From: Bufo bufo
Taxonomy: Eukaryota > Chordata > Amphibia > Anura > Bufonidae
Direction of reading: 5' to 3'
DNA: 64,000 nt
Assembly (NCBI RefSeq): GCF_905171765.1
Contig: NC_053389.1
Span: 784,244,772-784,308,771 of the forward strand
The position numbers and the translations under genes are program-made. Below the pieces are notes generated by a model. That model did not search any database. It had not been told where the DNA came from and saw only the letters and a list, made by a program, of their open reading frames with translations. Positions 11,266-23,383 of the stretch are shown one piece after another (position 1 is the stretch's first letter; each line of letters begins with the position of its first letter).

Positions 11266-12303
11266 CAGGGGTCTCAAACTCAATTTACCTGGGGGCCGCA
11301 GGAGGCAGAGTCTGGGTGAGGCTGGGCCGCATAAGGGATTTCACCAAAAAAAAGTCAATCACTGGCTTGAGAACCGTATTTTTTCGCCCTATAAGACGCA
11401 GGTTTTAGAGGAGAACAATAAGAAAAAAATATTTTCCATTACACCTCAGGTCAGACCAGCAATCAGACCCCCAATGTTAATCAGACCTCAGATCAGACCC
11501 CCAATGCCTCAGATCAGCCCCCATGTCAGCCATCAACCCCCCATGTCAGTCATCAACCCCCCATGTCAGCCATCAACCCCCCATGTCAGCCATCAACCCC
11601 CCATGTCAGCCATCAACCCCCCATGTCAGCCATCAGCCCTTCATGTCAGCCATCATGCCCCCATGTCAGCTATCAGCCCCCCATGTCAGCCATCAACCCC
11701 CCTTGTTAGCCATCAGCCCCCCATGTCAGATTTCACCCCCTAAATGTCACATTTCTCCCCCCCCCCCCCCCCCCCGGATCCCTCCATGTTGTCACATTTC
11801 TCCCCCTCTGGCTCCCTCCATCCTCCATCTTGTCACATTTCTCCCCCCCATCCATGTTATCATATTTCTCCCCCTCCATGCCATCCATGTTGTGTTGTCA
11901 CTCACATCACACTCGCTACCCTAACATAACACAACCTGACCTGTCCTGACTCTCCTGCCGGCTGCCTGCGACTCTTCAATTCAATCTTTTTCTGACCGCT
12001 GTGGCTGTGTCAGACTGCTCGCCTCTGACAGTCCCTCTGCTCTGGCTGCTTCCCGCCGCCGCGGCGCTGCTCACTCACCCTGTCATACCCCCGTGGCCTG
12101 CCCTGAGCCCATGTGACCGTGTGTTGCCATGACGGCACTCGCAGGCTGGGCGGGCGGCGCGGCGCTGCAGCAGTACTACAGTAAGTCAGATGATTATTTT
12201 TTTTTATTCATTTATTTTTGTGCAGGCCGGCCGTTGGTGCGGGCCACAAAATATTGTACTGAGGGCCGCAAATGGCCCGCAGGCCGCGAGTTTGAGACCC
12301 CTG
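11266..12303. mobile_element. Non-autonomous hAT transposon, TSD gtctagac
   Basis: Inverted ends caggggtctcaaact and agtttgagacccctg, with a perfect 8-bp duplication gtctagac at 11258-11265 and 12304-12311: the hAT hallmark. The 1038-bp body has no transposase and is filled by a C-rich minisatellite and GC-rich sequence. A 'ccctataagacgca' block near 11385 resembles the end of a further element. Confidence 0.85.
11516..11740 (+). repeat. 20-bp minisatellite inside a hAT element
   Basis: About ten tandem copies of a 20-bp unit close to 'catcaaccccccatgtcagc', followed by related 'cacatttctcccccc' runs to about 11890. Proline/serine-rich ORFs across it are by-products of the repeat. Confidence 0.85.
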
Positions 12304-12381
12304 GTCTAGACGCAGCCGGGCCTTATTGAAGTTAATAGCGCTGAGCTGCAATACCAAGCACAGCCACTATATAGCCACAAT

Positions 12382-12813
12382 TAGAGATAAGTGAATTTCC
12401 GCTTATGAAGTTCGTTTGCGATTCATCTACTGGTAAAAGCAGAATTGCGTTATGGATTCCGTTACCACGGACCATAACGCAATTCTATAAAGATATGCAT
12501 AACGGAATGCCTTTAGAGGCATTCCGTTATTCATTCCGTCATAATACAGTAGAAGTTTATGGGCTGCAAAACGGATCCGTCCCATTTCCGTTGTGCAGGG
12601 GAGTCATAACGCAAATGGGACGGATCTGTTTTGCAGCCCGTAGACTTCTATTATGACGGAATGAATAACAGAATGCATCTAAAGGCATTCCGTTATGCAT
12701 TCCGTCATAGGATTGCGTTATGGTCCGTGGTAACGGAATCCATAACGCAATTCACCTTTTACCAGTAAACGAAACGTGAACGAATTTCAAAATGTGAATT
12801 TCGCTCATCTATA
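12382..12813. mobile_element. hAT-like palindromic MITE, TSD gccacaat
   Basis: Bounded by the 8-bp repeat gccacaat at 12374-12381 and 12814-12821. Ends tagagataagtgaa and ttcgctcatctata are inverse. Internal arms around 'gaattgcgttatgg' and 'ccataacgcaattc' form long hairpins. No coding capacity. The ends resemble those of the hATs at 14490 and 58519. Confidence 0.72.
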
Positions 12814-12954
12814 GCCACAATGTATGGCGCTGTGCTTGGTGAGCTGAGAGAAGGATGCGAGCGACAGTACCTTCTCAAACAGCTGATCAGAGGGGTCCTG
12901 GGTGTCCGACTCCCACCGGTCAGATACTGATGATCTATCCAGAGGATAGACGCG

Positions 12955-14489
12955 CATGGCAAAATTGAGCATGCCTAATAGCGATTGTAATTCGACCTTA
13001 GTGGTGACCCTTCCAACTGTAAATTGGTAAATGACTTCCTTGACCCTTACTAATTTCTCTACCGGCAATCTGGCGGACATACTCCGGGTATCTAAAACGA
13101 TGCCTAGGAAGGTAATGGTGGTAGAAGGACCATCCACCTTCTTAGGGAAACTGGAACCCCTAACTGTGCAAAACAGGCTAAGAGATTCTGTAAACCTTCC
13201 CGGATGCCCCGGGGAGATTCGATCAGTAGGAAATCGTCTAGGTAGTGTATGACATGCTCGCAGCCGAACTTGTTCTCGAGAATCCAGTGTAACGCTTTTG
13301 CCAACTGATCGAAAATCCAGGGACTGCTTCTAGACCCAAAAGTTAGTCTAGTGGCAAAATAATATAAGGCTTTCCACGAAATCCCGTGCCATTGCCAAAG
13401 CTCTGGCCTGATAGGAATTAATTTGAAAGCGTCCAATATGTCTGCTTTGGACAGAACTGAGCCAGGACCTGCTGCTAGAATGAGAGCAATCGCTTGATCA
13501 ATGGAAGCATATACCATACTGACTTCCTCGACTGGTGTGAGGGAATTTAGGCTTGGGACATGTGCCCCGTGAGGAGCTGACAGAACAAAGATCAGTCTTT
13601 CATTTTTACTGAATTTACCCGTGACCACCCCTATCGGACTAACTCTCCAGCGCTCAAATGGGGATGCTGAAAAAGGGTCAATGATGTAACCTTTCTCTAG
13701 TTCATTCTGTAACAGCCTGTCTATGGAACCAGGATTTAGTAAAGCGGACTGTAAATTCCTACATTCGAAAGTAGCTTCTGGTAAGGCCACAAGGCCTGTG
13801 TGGAAACCTGTTGTGAAACCAGACACGAGAAACTCACAGAAATGAGAATCTTGATGCCCCTGCAAGTAAAACTGCAAGAGATCCACATTTACGACACTCA
13901 TACAAGATCTATCTGTTTTTAATGAACATGCCACCTTGGGATGAGCTCTAAAACAATTAACGCAAATGTGTAGCAGACGGCACTGGCTATAATTACATGC
14001 GGAAAAATTATAATTGTTGCAGATCTGTGATCTGCCTAAAAACTTAATGGGACGACCAAGTTTATCCACTGACAAATTCTTCTTGCTAGTTTCCGACGAA
14101 CCTGCAGTAGGAGCTGAAGCATTGGACCCTGGAGCATTGGCAGCGTTGTGACACACCTCCACCGTATGATAAATCGACTTGCATGAGGAACACGCCGGGG
14201 CTTTAAGACCCGCAAAATGCCTACAAAAAATGTTGGTGTCGATATTTGCCCAATTGGTGGTAAATTGAAATTAGCTAAGAGCCGCTGCCGCTTTAGCGGA
14301 AAAGGAGCAATGATAATCATAAAAGGCAAAGCCTCCATATTTATAACCCAACTCCGGGATTCTAAACATGTAGAGGTCCAATTCTTCTCTCCTGTCAGGT
14401 CGAACGGAACAAATGATATCTCTATACAGACTAAACGCCAGCACAAATTCTGGGATGGTCAATTTCCTACTGAGCCTGAGATCTCGACT
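12955..14489 (-). pseudogene. DIRS-like retrotransposon: gag C-terminal part and reverse transcriptase
   Basis: Minus-strand remains. From high to low coordinate: a conserved gag-like core (RDLRLSRKLTIPEF, then GYKYGGFAFYDYH), a cysteine-rich stretch (CNNYNFSACNYSQC), then a reverse transcriptase with KADILDAFKLIP (motif A) and HYLDDFLLI (motif C), and a thumb/RNase H entry ending LQSLLGMLNFAMR. A frameshift lies near 13110-13140. The downstream RNase H, recombinase and 3' end are missing. The 5' side is cut at about 14489 by the hAT, and further gag sequence resumes at 22080. Hydrophilic gag and a YLDD palm of this type are usual for DIRS/Ngaro elements. It is not functional. Confidence 0.78.
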
Positions 14490-15034
14490 AGGGATGAGCG
14501 AACCCGAACTGTATAGTTCGGGTTCGTACCGAATTTTGGGGTGTCCGTGACACGGACCCGAACCCGAACATTTTCGTAAAAGTCCGGGTTCGGTGTTCGG
14601 CGCTTTCTTGGCGCTTTTTGAAAGGCTGCAAAGCAGCCAATCAACAAGCGTCATACTACTTGGCCCAAGAGGCTATCACAGCCTTGCCTACTATTGGCAT
14701 GGCTGTGATTGGCCAGTGCAGCATGTGACCCAGCCTCTATTTAAGCTGGAGTCACGTAGCGCCGCACGTCACTCTGCTATGATCAGTATAGGGAGAGGTT
14801 GCAGCTGCGACGTTAGGGCGAGATTAGGCAGATTAACTCCTCCAAAAGACTTCATTCTGTGATCGATCTGCAGCTGTGGATCATTGAAGTGCTATTATTG
14901 ACTTGCTCACTTTTTTGAGGTTGCCCAGAGCGTTTTTAGATCACTTTTTTTCTGGGGTGATCGGCGGCCATTTTGTGACTTGTGGTGCGCCAGCACGAGC
15001 TATCACCAAGTGTATTTAACCATCGATAGTGTGG

Positions 15035-15390
15035 TTATTTTGTGCTATATCCTACATCAGATGCAGGCTGAGCCTGTGTCACCGAAGTGCATTTAACCAT
15101 CAACAGTCTGATTATTTTTTGGCCATATACTACATCAGCTGCAGGCTGAGCCTGTGTCACCGAAGTGCATTTAACCATCAACAGTCTGGTTATTTTTTGG
15201 CCATATACTACATCAGCTGCAGGCTGAGCCTGTTTCACCCAAGTGCATTTAACCATCAACAGTCTGATTATTTTTTGGCCATATACTACATCAGCTGCAG
15301 GCTGAGCCTGTGTCACCGAAGTGCATTTAACCATCAACAGTCTGGTTATTTTTTGGCCATATATTACATCAGGGGCAAGTTGAGCCTGTC
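15035..15390 (+). repeat. 78-bp tandem array in hAT 5' leader
   Basis: About four and a half copies of a 78-bp unit containing 'catcagctgcaggctgagcc' and 'catttaaccatcaacagtct'. Because 78 is divisible by three, both strands show repetitive ORFs that should not be read as genes. Confidence 0.88.
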
Positions 15391-15847
15391 ACCCAGCGCC
15401 TAAAAAATAGATCTGACATTTCTATTCAACCAAATCTGCACAGTTTTAGCTGGTCAAGTTATTTGTAGTGACCGTCAAAGCAGACTTTTTGTTCTGGGTT
15501 GAAAAAGCATTCCCAAATTTGCCATTGTGAAAATAACTAGTTAGTGGTATTTCAGGCCTACTTGAAATCTATCCCAAAAAGAAAATCTTACATTGAAGTT
15601 ATTGATAGTATCATTCAGAAAAACCTAAGACACACGCTAGCGTGCTGATAGAAGTGTCATTCTGTGATTAAACCTATAACTGTCACACAGCGCAAAAAAA
15701 AAACAGGTCTCACATCTCTATTCAACCAAATCTGCACAGTTTTAGCTGGTCAAGTTATTTGTAGTGACCGTAAAAGCACACTTTTTGTTCTGGGTTGAAA
15801 AAGCATTCCCAAATTTGCCATTCTCAAAATTGTGGTGAACGGGAACA

Positions 15848-18800
15848 ATGAGGAAAACATCTAATAAGGGACGCGGACGTGGACATGGTCGTGGTGGTGT
15901 TAGTGGACCCTCTGGTGCTGGGAGAGGACGTGGCCGTTCTGCCACAGCCACACGTCCTAGTGAACCAACTACCTCAGGTCCCAGTAGCCAGCAGAATTTA
16001 CAGCGATATTTGGCGGGGCCCAATGCCGTTCTAAGGATGGTAAGGCCTGAGCAGGTACAGGCATTAGTCAATTGGGTGGCCGACAGTGGATCCAGCACGT
16101 TCACATTATCTCCCACCCAGTCTTCTGCAGAAAGCGCACAGATGGCGCATGAAAACCAAGCCCATCAGTCTGTCACATCACCCCCATGCATATCAGGGAA
16201 ACTGTCTGAGCCTCAAGTTATGCAGCAGTCTCTTATGCTGTTTGAAGACTCTGCTGCCAGGGTTTCCCAAGGGCAGATAGAATGCACTAACGCACAACCA
16301 CTTATGTTTCCTGATGATGAGGACATGGGAATACCACCTCAGCACGTCTCTGATGATGACGAAACACAGGTGCCAACTGCTGCGTCTTTCTGCAGTGTGC
16401 AGACTGAACAGGAGGTCAGGGATCAAGACTGGGTGGAAGACGATGCAGGGGACGATGAGGTCCTAGACCCCACATGGAATGAAGGTCGTGCCACTGACTT
16501 TCACAGTTCGGAGGAAGAGGCAGTGGTGAGACTGAGCCAACAGCGTAGCAAAAGAGGGAGCAGTGGGAAAAATCAGAACACCCGTCGCCAAGAGACTCCG
16601 CCTGCTACTGACCGCCGCCATCTAGGACCGAGCACCCCAAAGGCAGCTTCAAGGAGTTCCCTGGCATGGCACTTCTTCAAACAATGTGCTGACGACAAGA
16701 CCCGAGTGGTTTGCACGCTGTGCCATCAGAGCCTGAAGCGAGGCATTAACGTTCTGAACCTTAGCACAACCTGCATGACCAGGCACCTGCATGCAAAGCA
16801 TGAACTGCAGTGGAGTAAACACCTCAAAAACAAGGAAGTCACTCAGGCTCCCCCTGCTACCTCTTCTGCTGCTGCCGCCTCGGCCTCTTCTGCTGCTGCT
16901 GCCGCCGCCTCGGCCTCTTCCTCCGCTTCTGGAGGAACGTTGGCACCTGCCGCCCAGCAAACATGGGATGTACCACCAACACCACCACCTGCGTCACCAA
17001 GCATCTCAACCATGTCACATGGCAGCGTTCAGCTCTCCATCTCACAAACATTTGAGAGAAAGCGTAAATTCCCACCTAGCCACCCTCGATCCCTGGCCCT
17101 GAATGCCAGCATTTTTAAACTACTGGCCTATGAAATGCTGTCATTTAGGCTGGTGGACACACACCTTCAAACAGCTCATGTCGCTTGCTGTCCCACAGTA
17201 TGTTGTTCCCAGCCGCCACTACTTCTCTAAGAGAGCCGTGCCTTCCCTGCACAAACAAGTGTCCGATAAAATCAAGTGTGCACTGCGCAACGCCATCTGT
17301 GGCAAGGTCCACCTAACCACAGATACGTGGACCAGTAAGCACGGCCAGGGACGCTATATCTCCCTAACTGCACACTGGGTAAATGTAGTGGCGGCTGGGC
17401 CCCAGGCGGAGAGCTGTTTGGCGCACGTCCTTCCACCGCCAAGGATCGCAGGGCAACATTCTTTGCCTCCTGTCTCCTCCTCATCCTACTCAGCTTCCTC
17501 CTCCTCTTCTTCCACCTGCTCATCCAGTCAGCCACACACCTTCACCACCAACTTCAGCACAGCCCGGGGTAAACGTCAGCAGGCCATTCTGAAACTCATA
17601 TGTTTGGGGGACAGGCCCCACACCGCACAGGAGTTGTGGCGGGGTATAGAACAACAGACCGATGAGTGGTTGCTGCCGGTGAGCCTCAAGCCCGGCCTGG
17701 TGGTGTGCGATAATGGGCGAAATCTCGTTGCAGCTCTGGGACTAGCCGGTTTGACGCACATCCCTTGCCTGGCGCATGTGCTGAATTTGGTGGTGCAGAA
17801 GTTCATTCGCAACTACCCCGACATGTCAGAGCTGCTGCATAAAGTGCGGGCCGTCTGTTCGCGCTTCCGGCGTTCACACCCTGCCGCTGCTCGCCTGTCT
17901 GCGCTACAGCGTAACTTCGGCCTTCCCGCTCACCGCCTCATATGCGACGTGCCCACCAGGTGGAACTCCACCTTGCATATGCTGGACAGACTGTGCGAGC
18001 AGCAGCAGGCCATAGTGGAGTTTCAGCTGCAGCACGCACGGGTCAGTCGCACTGCGGATCACACCCACTTCACCACCAATGACTGGGCCTCAATGCGAGA
18101 CCTGTGTGCCCTGTTGCGCTGTTTCGAGTACTCCACCAACATGGCCAGTGGCGATGACGCCGTTATCAGCGTTACAATACCACTTCTATGTCTCCTTGAG
18201 AAAACACTTAGGGCGATGATGGAAGAGGAGGTGGCCCAGGAGGAAGAGGAGGAAGAGGGGTCATTTTTAGCACTTTCAGGCCAGTCTCTTCAAAGTGACT
18301 CAGAGGGAGGTTTTTTGCAACACCAGAGGCCAGGTACAAATGTGGCCAGACAGGGCCCACTACTGGAGGACGAGGAGGACGAGGATGAAGAGGAGGTGGA
18401 GGAGGATGAGGATGAAGCATGTTCACAGCGGGGTGGCACCCAAAGCAGCTCGGGCCCATCACTGGTGCGTGGCTGGGGGGAAACACAGGACGATGACGAT
18501 ACGCCTCCCACAGAGGACAGCTTGTCCTTACCTCTGGGCAGCCTGGCACACATGAGCGACTACATGCTGCAGTGCCTGCGCAATGACAGCAGAGTTGCCC
18601 ACATTTTAACCTGTGCTGAATACTGGGTTGCCACCCTGCTGGATCCCCGGTACAAAGACAATGTGCCCACCTTACTTCCTACACTGGAGCGTGATAGGAA
18701 GATGCGCGAGTACAAGCGCACGTTGGTAGACGCGCTACTGAGAGCATTCCCAAATGTCACAGGGGAACCAGTGGAAGCCCAAGGCGAAGGCAGAGGAGGC

Positions 18801-19244
18801 GCAAGAGGTCGCCAACGCAGCTGTGTCACGGCCAGCTCCTCTGAGGGTAGGGTTAGCATGGCAGAGATGTGGAAAAGTTTTGTCACCACGCCACAGCTAA
18901 CTGCACCACCACCTGATACGGAATGTGTTAGCAGGAGGCAACATTTCACTAACATGGTGGAACAGTACCTGTGCACACCCCTCCACGTACTGACTGATGG
19001 TTCGGCCCCATTCAACTTCTGGGTCTCCAAATTGTCCACGTGGCCAGAGCTAGCCTTTTATGCCTTGGAGGTGCTGGCCTGCCCGGCGGCCAGCGTTTTG
19101 TCTGAACGTGTATTCAGCACGGCAGGGGGCGTCATTACAGACAAACGCAGCCGCCTGTCTACAGCCAATGTGGACAAGCTGACGTTCATAAAAATGAACC
19201 AGGCATGGATCCCACAGGACCTGTCCATCCCTTGTGCAGATTAG
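15848..19244 (+). pseudogene. hAT-family transposase, one frameshift
   Basis: Cut-and-paste transposase in two overlapping frames: 15848-17230 and about 17150-19244. The N-terminus is RG-rich (MRKTSNKGRGRGHGRG), followed by an acidic serine-rich linker. A BED zinc finger lies near residues 270-320 (C-x2-C in VCTLCHQ, then HLHAKH). An alanine/serine tract and the RNase H-like core follow: DTWTS, VCDNGRN, CLAHVLNLVV, VPTRWNST and LLDPRYKD, with an acidic insert near 18220-18420. It ends in the hATC dimerisation block (ACPAASVLSERVFSTAGG). A one-base shift near 17150-17165 is the only break I see. The total length, about 1130 codons, is long for hAT. Probably inactive, unless the shift is an assembly error. 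Confidence 0.85.
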
Positions 19245-19339
19245 ATATTAACTACCTCCCCTTAACAATATATTATTCTACTCCAGGGCACTTCCTCATT
19301 CAATACTATTTATAATTTCATTTTACCATTGTATTGTGG

Positions 19340-22080
19340 GGCAACCCAAAGTTGAATGAACCTCTCCTCTGCCTGGGTGCCTGGGCCTAAATGTGTGACA
19401 GTGGCCTGTTCCAGTGGTGGCTGACGTGAAGCCTGATTCTCTGCTATGACATGAAGACAGATTCTGCGCTGACATAAGGCCAGATTCTCTGTTACGGGAC
19501 CGCTCTCCTCTGTCTGGGTGCCGGGGCCTAAATGTGTGACAGTGGCCTGTTCCAGTGGTGGGTGACGTGATGCCTGATTCTCTGCTATGACATGAAGACA
19601 GATTCTGCGCTAACATAAGGCCAGATTCTCTGTTACGCGACCTCTCTCCTCTGTCTGGGTGCCGGGGCCTAAATGTGTGACAGTGGCCTGTTCCAGTGGT
19701 GGGTGACGTGAAGCTTGATTCTCTGCTATGACATGAAGACTGATTCTGCGCTGACATAAGGCCAGATTCTCTGTTACGGGATCTCTCTCCTCTGCCTGGG
19801 TGCCTGGGCCTAAATGTGTGACAGTGGCCTGTTCCAGTGGTGGGTGACGTGATGCCTGATTCTCTGCTATGACATGAAGACAGATTCTGCGCTGACATAA
19901 GGCCAGATTCTCTGTTACGGGATCTCTCTCCTCTGCCTGGGTGCCTGGGCCTAAATGTGTGACAGTGGCCTGTTCCAGTGGTGGGTGACGTGATGCCTGA
20001 TTCTCTGCTATTGTAGTGTACGGGGACTGTAATACCCGTCACTACCAAAGTGTCGACTTGGTGTGCTGTCGTCCCTCCTTAGTTATGGAGAAGTTGGTAT
20101 ATGTCAGTTTTATAAAATGTCATGTAATGCAATGTTATGTATTTCCCTGTTACTATGAAACTTGCATGTACAGGCCTGCTAGGGGTGTCATTCCAGCTGC
20201 TAGTCGCTAGAGGGAGCTAGGGAGCCCTAGTTTATATAAGGCCCAGTCAGGGAAGTGAAGGAGAGACGGAGTCTAGTGTCTGTAATCTACAGTTGGAGAT
20301 TAGACAATGTCAGAGACCAGTCCAGGCCGGAAGCCTGCTGTCCAGGAGAAGATTCCCTCCTGAATTCCCATATGCAGAAACAGGAATATCTTAGCTAAAG
20401 AGCCTGAGGAAGGAAGAAGCAGAGAGAGACAGAGGCAAACTGCAGAGAAGCAAGAGGTACTAAAAATAACAGAGGAGGTACTTTCTAAAGCTATAGCCAA
20501 GGATATAAAGCCAGAACTAGGTTATTGGGCCTTGGTGAAGAATTGCTATATTCCAGGATCAGACAGAAATAGAGTGCAAGCTCCTGTACTGCAAGTCCTG
20601 TGTTCAACACTCTGTAATCACCTTGCTAAATCTGTAATTGCCCGCATCAACCGTATTGAAAAATCGACTGTATGCCAAGGAACTGCGATTCCAATATTGT
20701 CTCTGCATGAAAACTACTAAAGTTGGAGTTCTGTTTTAATACCACGTGTTCCTCAATTTATTCCTGCTATCCGCAAACGGCGTGCCACCGTTTAATTGGC
20801 ACTGGCGTCACAAACAATTTCTATCATCACCTGCCTATGCAGAGAGTCAGCCGTCTCAGGTTAGTGTCATTGCACTACTACACCCAGAAACTCTATTACA
20901 CACAACTTGAGTACGCTGCACTATGACATGAAGACAGATTCTGTGCTGACATAAGGCCAGATTCTCTGTTACAGGACCTCTCTCCTCTGTCTGGGTGCCG
21001 GGGCCTAAATGTGTGACAGTGGCCTGTTCCAGTGGTGGGTGACGTGATGCCTGATTCTCTGCTATGACATGAAGACAGATTCTGCGCTGACATAAGGCCA
21101 GATTCTCTGTTACGGGACCGCTCTCCTCTGTCTGGGTGCCGGGGCCTAAATGTGTGACAGTGGCCTGTTCCAGTGGTGGGTGACGTGAAGCCTGATTCTC
21201 TGCTATGACATGAATACAGATTCTGCGCTGACATAAGGCCAGATTCTCTGTTACGGGACCTCTCTCCTCTGCCTGGGTGCCTGGGCCTAAATGTGTGACA
21301 GTGGCCTGTTCCAGTGGTGGGTGACGTGATGCCTGATTCTCTGCTATGACATGAAGACAGATTCTGTGCTGACATAAGGCCAGATTCTCTGTTACGGAAC
21401 CTCTCTCCTCTGCCTGGGTGCCTGGGCCTAAATGTGTGACAGTGGCCTGTTCCAGTGGTGGGTGACGTGAAGCTTGATTCTCTGCTATGACATGAAGACA
21501 GATTCTGCGCTGACATAAGGCCAGATTCTCTGTTACGGGACCTCTCTCCTCTGCCTGGGTGCCTGGGCCTAAATGTGTGACAGTGGCCTGTTCCAGTGGT
21601 GGGTGACGTGATGCCTGATTCTCTGCTATGACATGAAGACAGATTCTGTGCTGACATAAGGCCAGATTCTCTGTTACAGGACCTCTCTCCTCTGTCTGGG
21701 TGCCGGGGCCTAAATGTGTGACAGTGGCCAGTTCCAGTGGTGGGTGACGTGAAGCTTGATTCTCTGCTATGACATGAAGACAGATTCTGCGCTGACATAA
21801 GGCCAGATTCTCTGTTACGGGACCGCTCTCCTCTGTCTGGGTGCCGGGGCCTAAATGTGTGACAGTGGCCTGTTCCAGTAGTGGGTGACGTGAAGCCTGA
21901 TTCTCTGCTATGACATGAAGACTGATTCTGCGCTGACATGAAGCCAGATTCTCTGCTATGGCATGAAGAGACTGATTCTCTGCTGACATGAAGCCAGATT
22001 CTTTGCTATGGCATGAAGAGACTGATTCTCTGCTGACGTGAAGCCAGATTCTCTGCTATGGGACCTCTGTCCAATTGATT
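19340..22080 (-). repeat. 141-bp tandem array in hAT 3' region
   Basis: Around a dozen copies of a 141-bp unit containing 'gtgacagtggcctgttccag' and 'ataaggccagattctctgtt', in two blocks (19340-20011 and 20921-22080) separated by a solo LTR. The last units near 21940-22060 are shorter. 141 is divisible by three, which produces 347- and 377-codon minus ORFs that are artefacts. The block follows the transposase stop by about 100 bp. Confidence 0.9.
20012..20920 (+). mobile_element. Solo LTR, 909 bp, TSD ctat
   Basis: Begins tgtagtgtacgggg, ends gagtacgctgca, and is flanked by ctat at 20008-20011 and 20921-20924, the duplicated target coming from the 141-bp repeat unit. TATA-like gtttatataagg lies near 20230. 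Shared blocks make it a relative of the LTR at 9481-10461. No internal region remains. Confidence 0.82.
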
Positions 22081-22723
22081 GAGGATGTTAAATTATTCAG
22101 CATAACATGAAGTTGGGACAAAGAAGTTTGGACAGTAGCCATAGAGACTTCTTGTTGACCAGCTTCTGCTAAGGCGGATACCAACAACCGATAAAGCTCA
22201 GCTTACTGGGCGGTGGCCGGAAAAGGAATGCCTTTTTTCGTTAACTCAGACATCAATTTCGGTACAGTCCAATTCCGAAATGAGGGAATACTGCCGGATT
22301 CTGACATCCTGGACCCAAACTTTTCACCAGAAGCGTCCATGATATCCGACACGTGAGACATGATAAGACTGTAGGGATAAACAAAATTTAATGAAATATA
22401 ACCTGTACAGTCTGATAAAAGATGCCACCTAACACCCATGAGCCAAGACCGATAATGTGTTCGCTGAAACCGACATGCAAGAAAAGAACAAGCGACCCCC
22501 GGTGAGAAAAGAACCACTGAAGGTTAATGAACAGGACTAGGGTGCTGTAGAACCAGAAAACGTACACAAGCCAGTGGAGAGAGGATCTTACCACAACAAC
22601 GGAACGAAAACGCCCCTGCAGCAAGGATTCTTTACCGACCGAGGAGAAAAACAACCTGCCCATACAAATTAATCAAGACGTGAGAATCCACTACCATAAA
22701 AGTTCCCACTGACGGAGCATAGC
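22080..22723 (-). pseudogene. DIRS-like retrotransposon: gag N-terminal part and 5' leader
   Basis: On the minus strand a reading frame starts MSHVSDIMDASGEKFG (about 22361) and includes WTVPKLMSELTKKGIPFP followed, after an in-frame stop, by AELYRLLVSAL. The helix-turn-helix spacing looks like a SAP-type motif, known in some DIRS gag proteins; this is an inference. The frame runs to about 22080, where the hAT begins, and the gag core resumes at 14489. Upstream leader sequence extends to 22723, where the Gypsy element splits it, and continues at 28309. Confidence 0.62.
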
Positions 22724-23383
22724 TATCACGGTCGGCGTGGCTATCACATACGTGACACAGAGGGAGGGAACGAGGAAGGCCCTGCCCAAGTGAGAGGGAA
22801 GATGGTGACCCCTGACTCACCTGGCGGCTGGCACCTGGCTGCCCTGACGTCCCTAGACGGGTTCCTCACCCGTACGCCGATCACGTGCCTAAAGCCCTGG
22901 CTTTCCCTGAGCTGAGCCCTAGGTAGTGAACAGGGCGATGGGAACACTAGTCCGCACCACTAACTCTAAGGGAAAACACCAAGGGGAGGACAGACAACAC
23001 AGACTCAGCATATATTCCCAGGTGGGAGACAGCAAGAGACAACAATAAGCCAAACAGGGATCCGGAGGGTAGCACACAGGAACAACAACCAGGATTAACC
23101 ACTCCAGTGGGTCAGTATAGATGTCCAGGCAGGAAGCTCTATAACTGGCAACTAGAGAAGTGTGAGGGGAGAATATAAGGAGGTAGGGAGTGGCAGACAA
23201 GAAACAGCTGAGGAGGAGAAGCTACGGATCCCTGAGAGAGACAAAAAGGATAGCAAGGCAAACACAGAAAACAATAACTAAGAAACACAGTGATCTTTAG
23301 ATATAGAGCGCGCAGCCACCCGCTGCGACTTCCTGACCCCGGGTATAACGGAGTCAGACGTGGCTCTTGATACCCTCGTGACA
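22724..23383 (-). repeat. 3' LTR of Gypsy element
   Basis: A 660-bp direct repeat of 27649-28308. On the minus strand it begins TGTCACGAGGG and ends CCGTGATA. The end of the pol ORF runs into it by about 100 bp. Confidence 0.92.

Larger units (their letters stand above)
11060..12955. mobile_element. Interspersed palindromic repeat split by two hAT-type insertions
   Basis: The outer parts (11060-11265, 12312-12373, 12822-12955) belong to the family carrying 'gatcggtgggg' and, on the far side, 'accggtcagatactgatga' in inverse. It is also seen at 33098-33405 and 55726-56205. A hAT at 11266 and a MITE at 12382 sit inside it. Confidence 0.55.
14490..22080 (+). mobile_element. Large hAT transposon with 5' and 3' tandem arrays
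   Basis: Left end tagggatgagcgaacccg is followed by subterminal inverted 'cgaacccgaac' blocks. Then come a 78-bp-unit array, a duplicated leader block (15402-15535 and 15695-15832), the transposase (15848-19244) and a 141-bp-unit array with a solo LTR in it. The expected inverse of the left end was not found: sequence switches to DIRS gag at about 22080, so the right terminus seems truncated. It was inserted into the DIRS-like element. Confidence 0.7.

Noticed and set aside
11474..11929. Proline/serine-rich ORFs
   Set aside because: Translation of the 20-bp C-rich minisatellite in several frames.
15029..15403. Repetitive ORFs on both strands
   Set aside because: Product of the 78-bp array in the hAT leader; period of 26 codons with no domain.
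15848..19244. Possible domesticated ZBED-type host gene
   Set aside because: It sits within transposon-type subterminal repeats and arrays, has a frameshift, lacks introns, and has a related decayed copy at 34516-39210.
20856..21989. Overlapping 377- and 347-codon minus-strand ORFs, and a 241-codon ORF at 19323-20048
   Set aside because: They lie in the 141-bp tandem array. A unit length divisible by three keeps frames open and yields the same peptide repeatedly, with no known domain.
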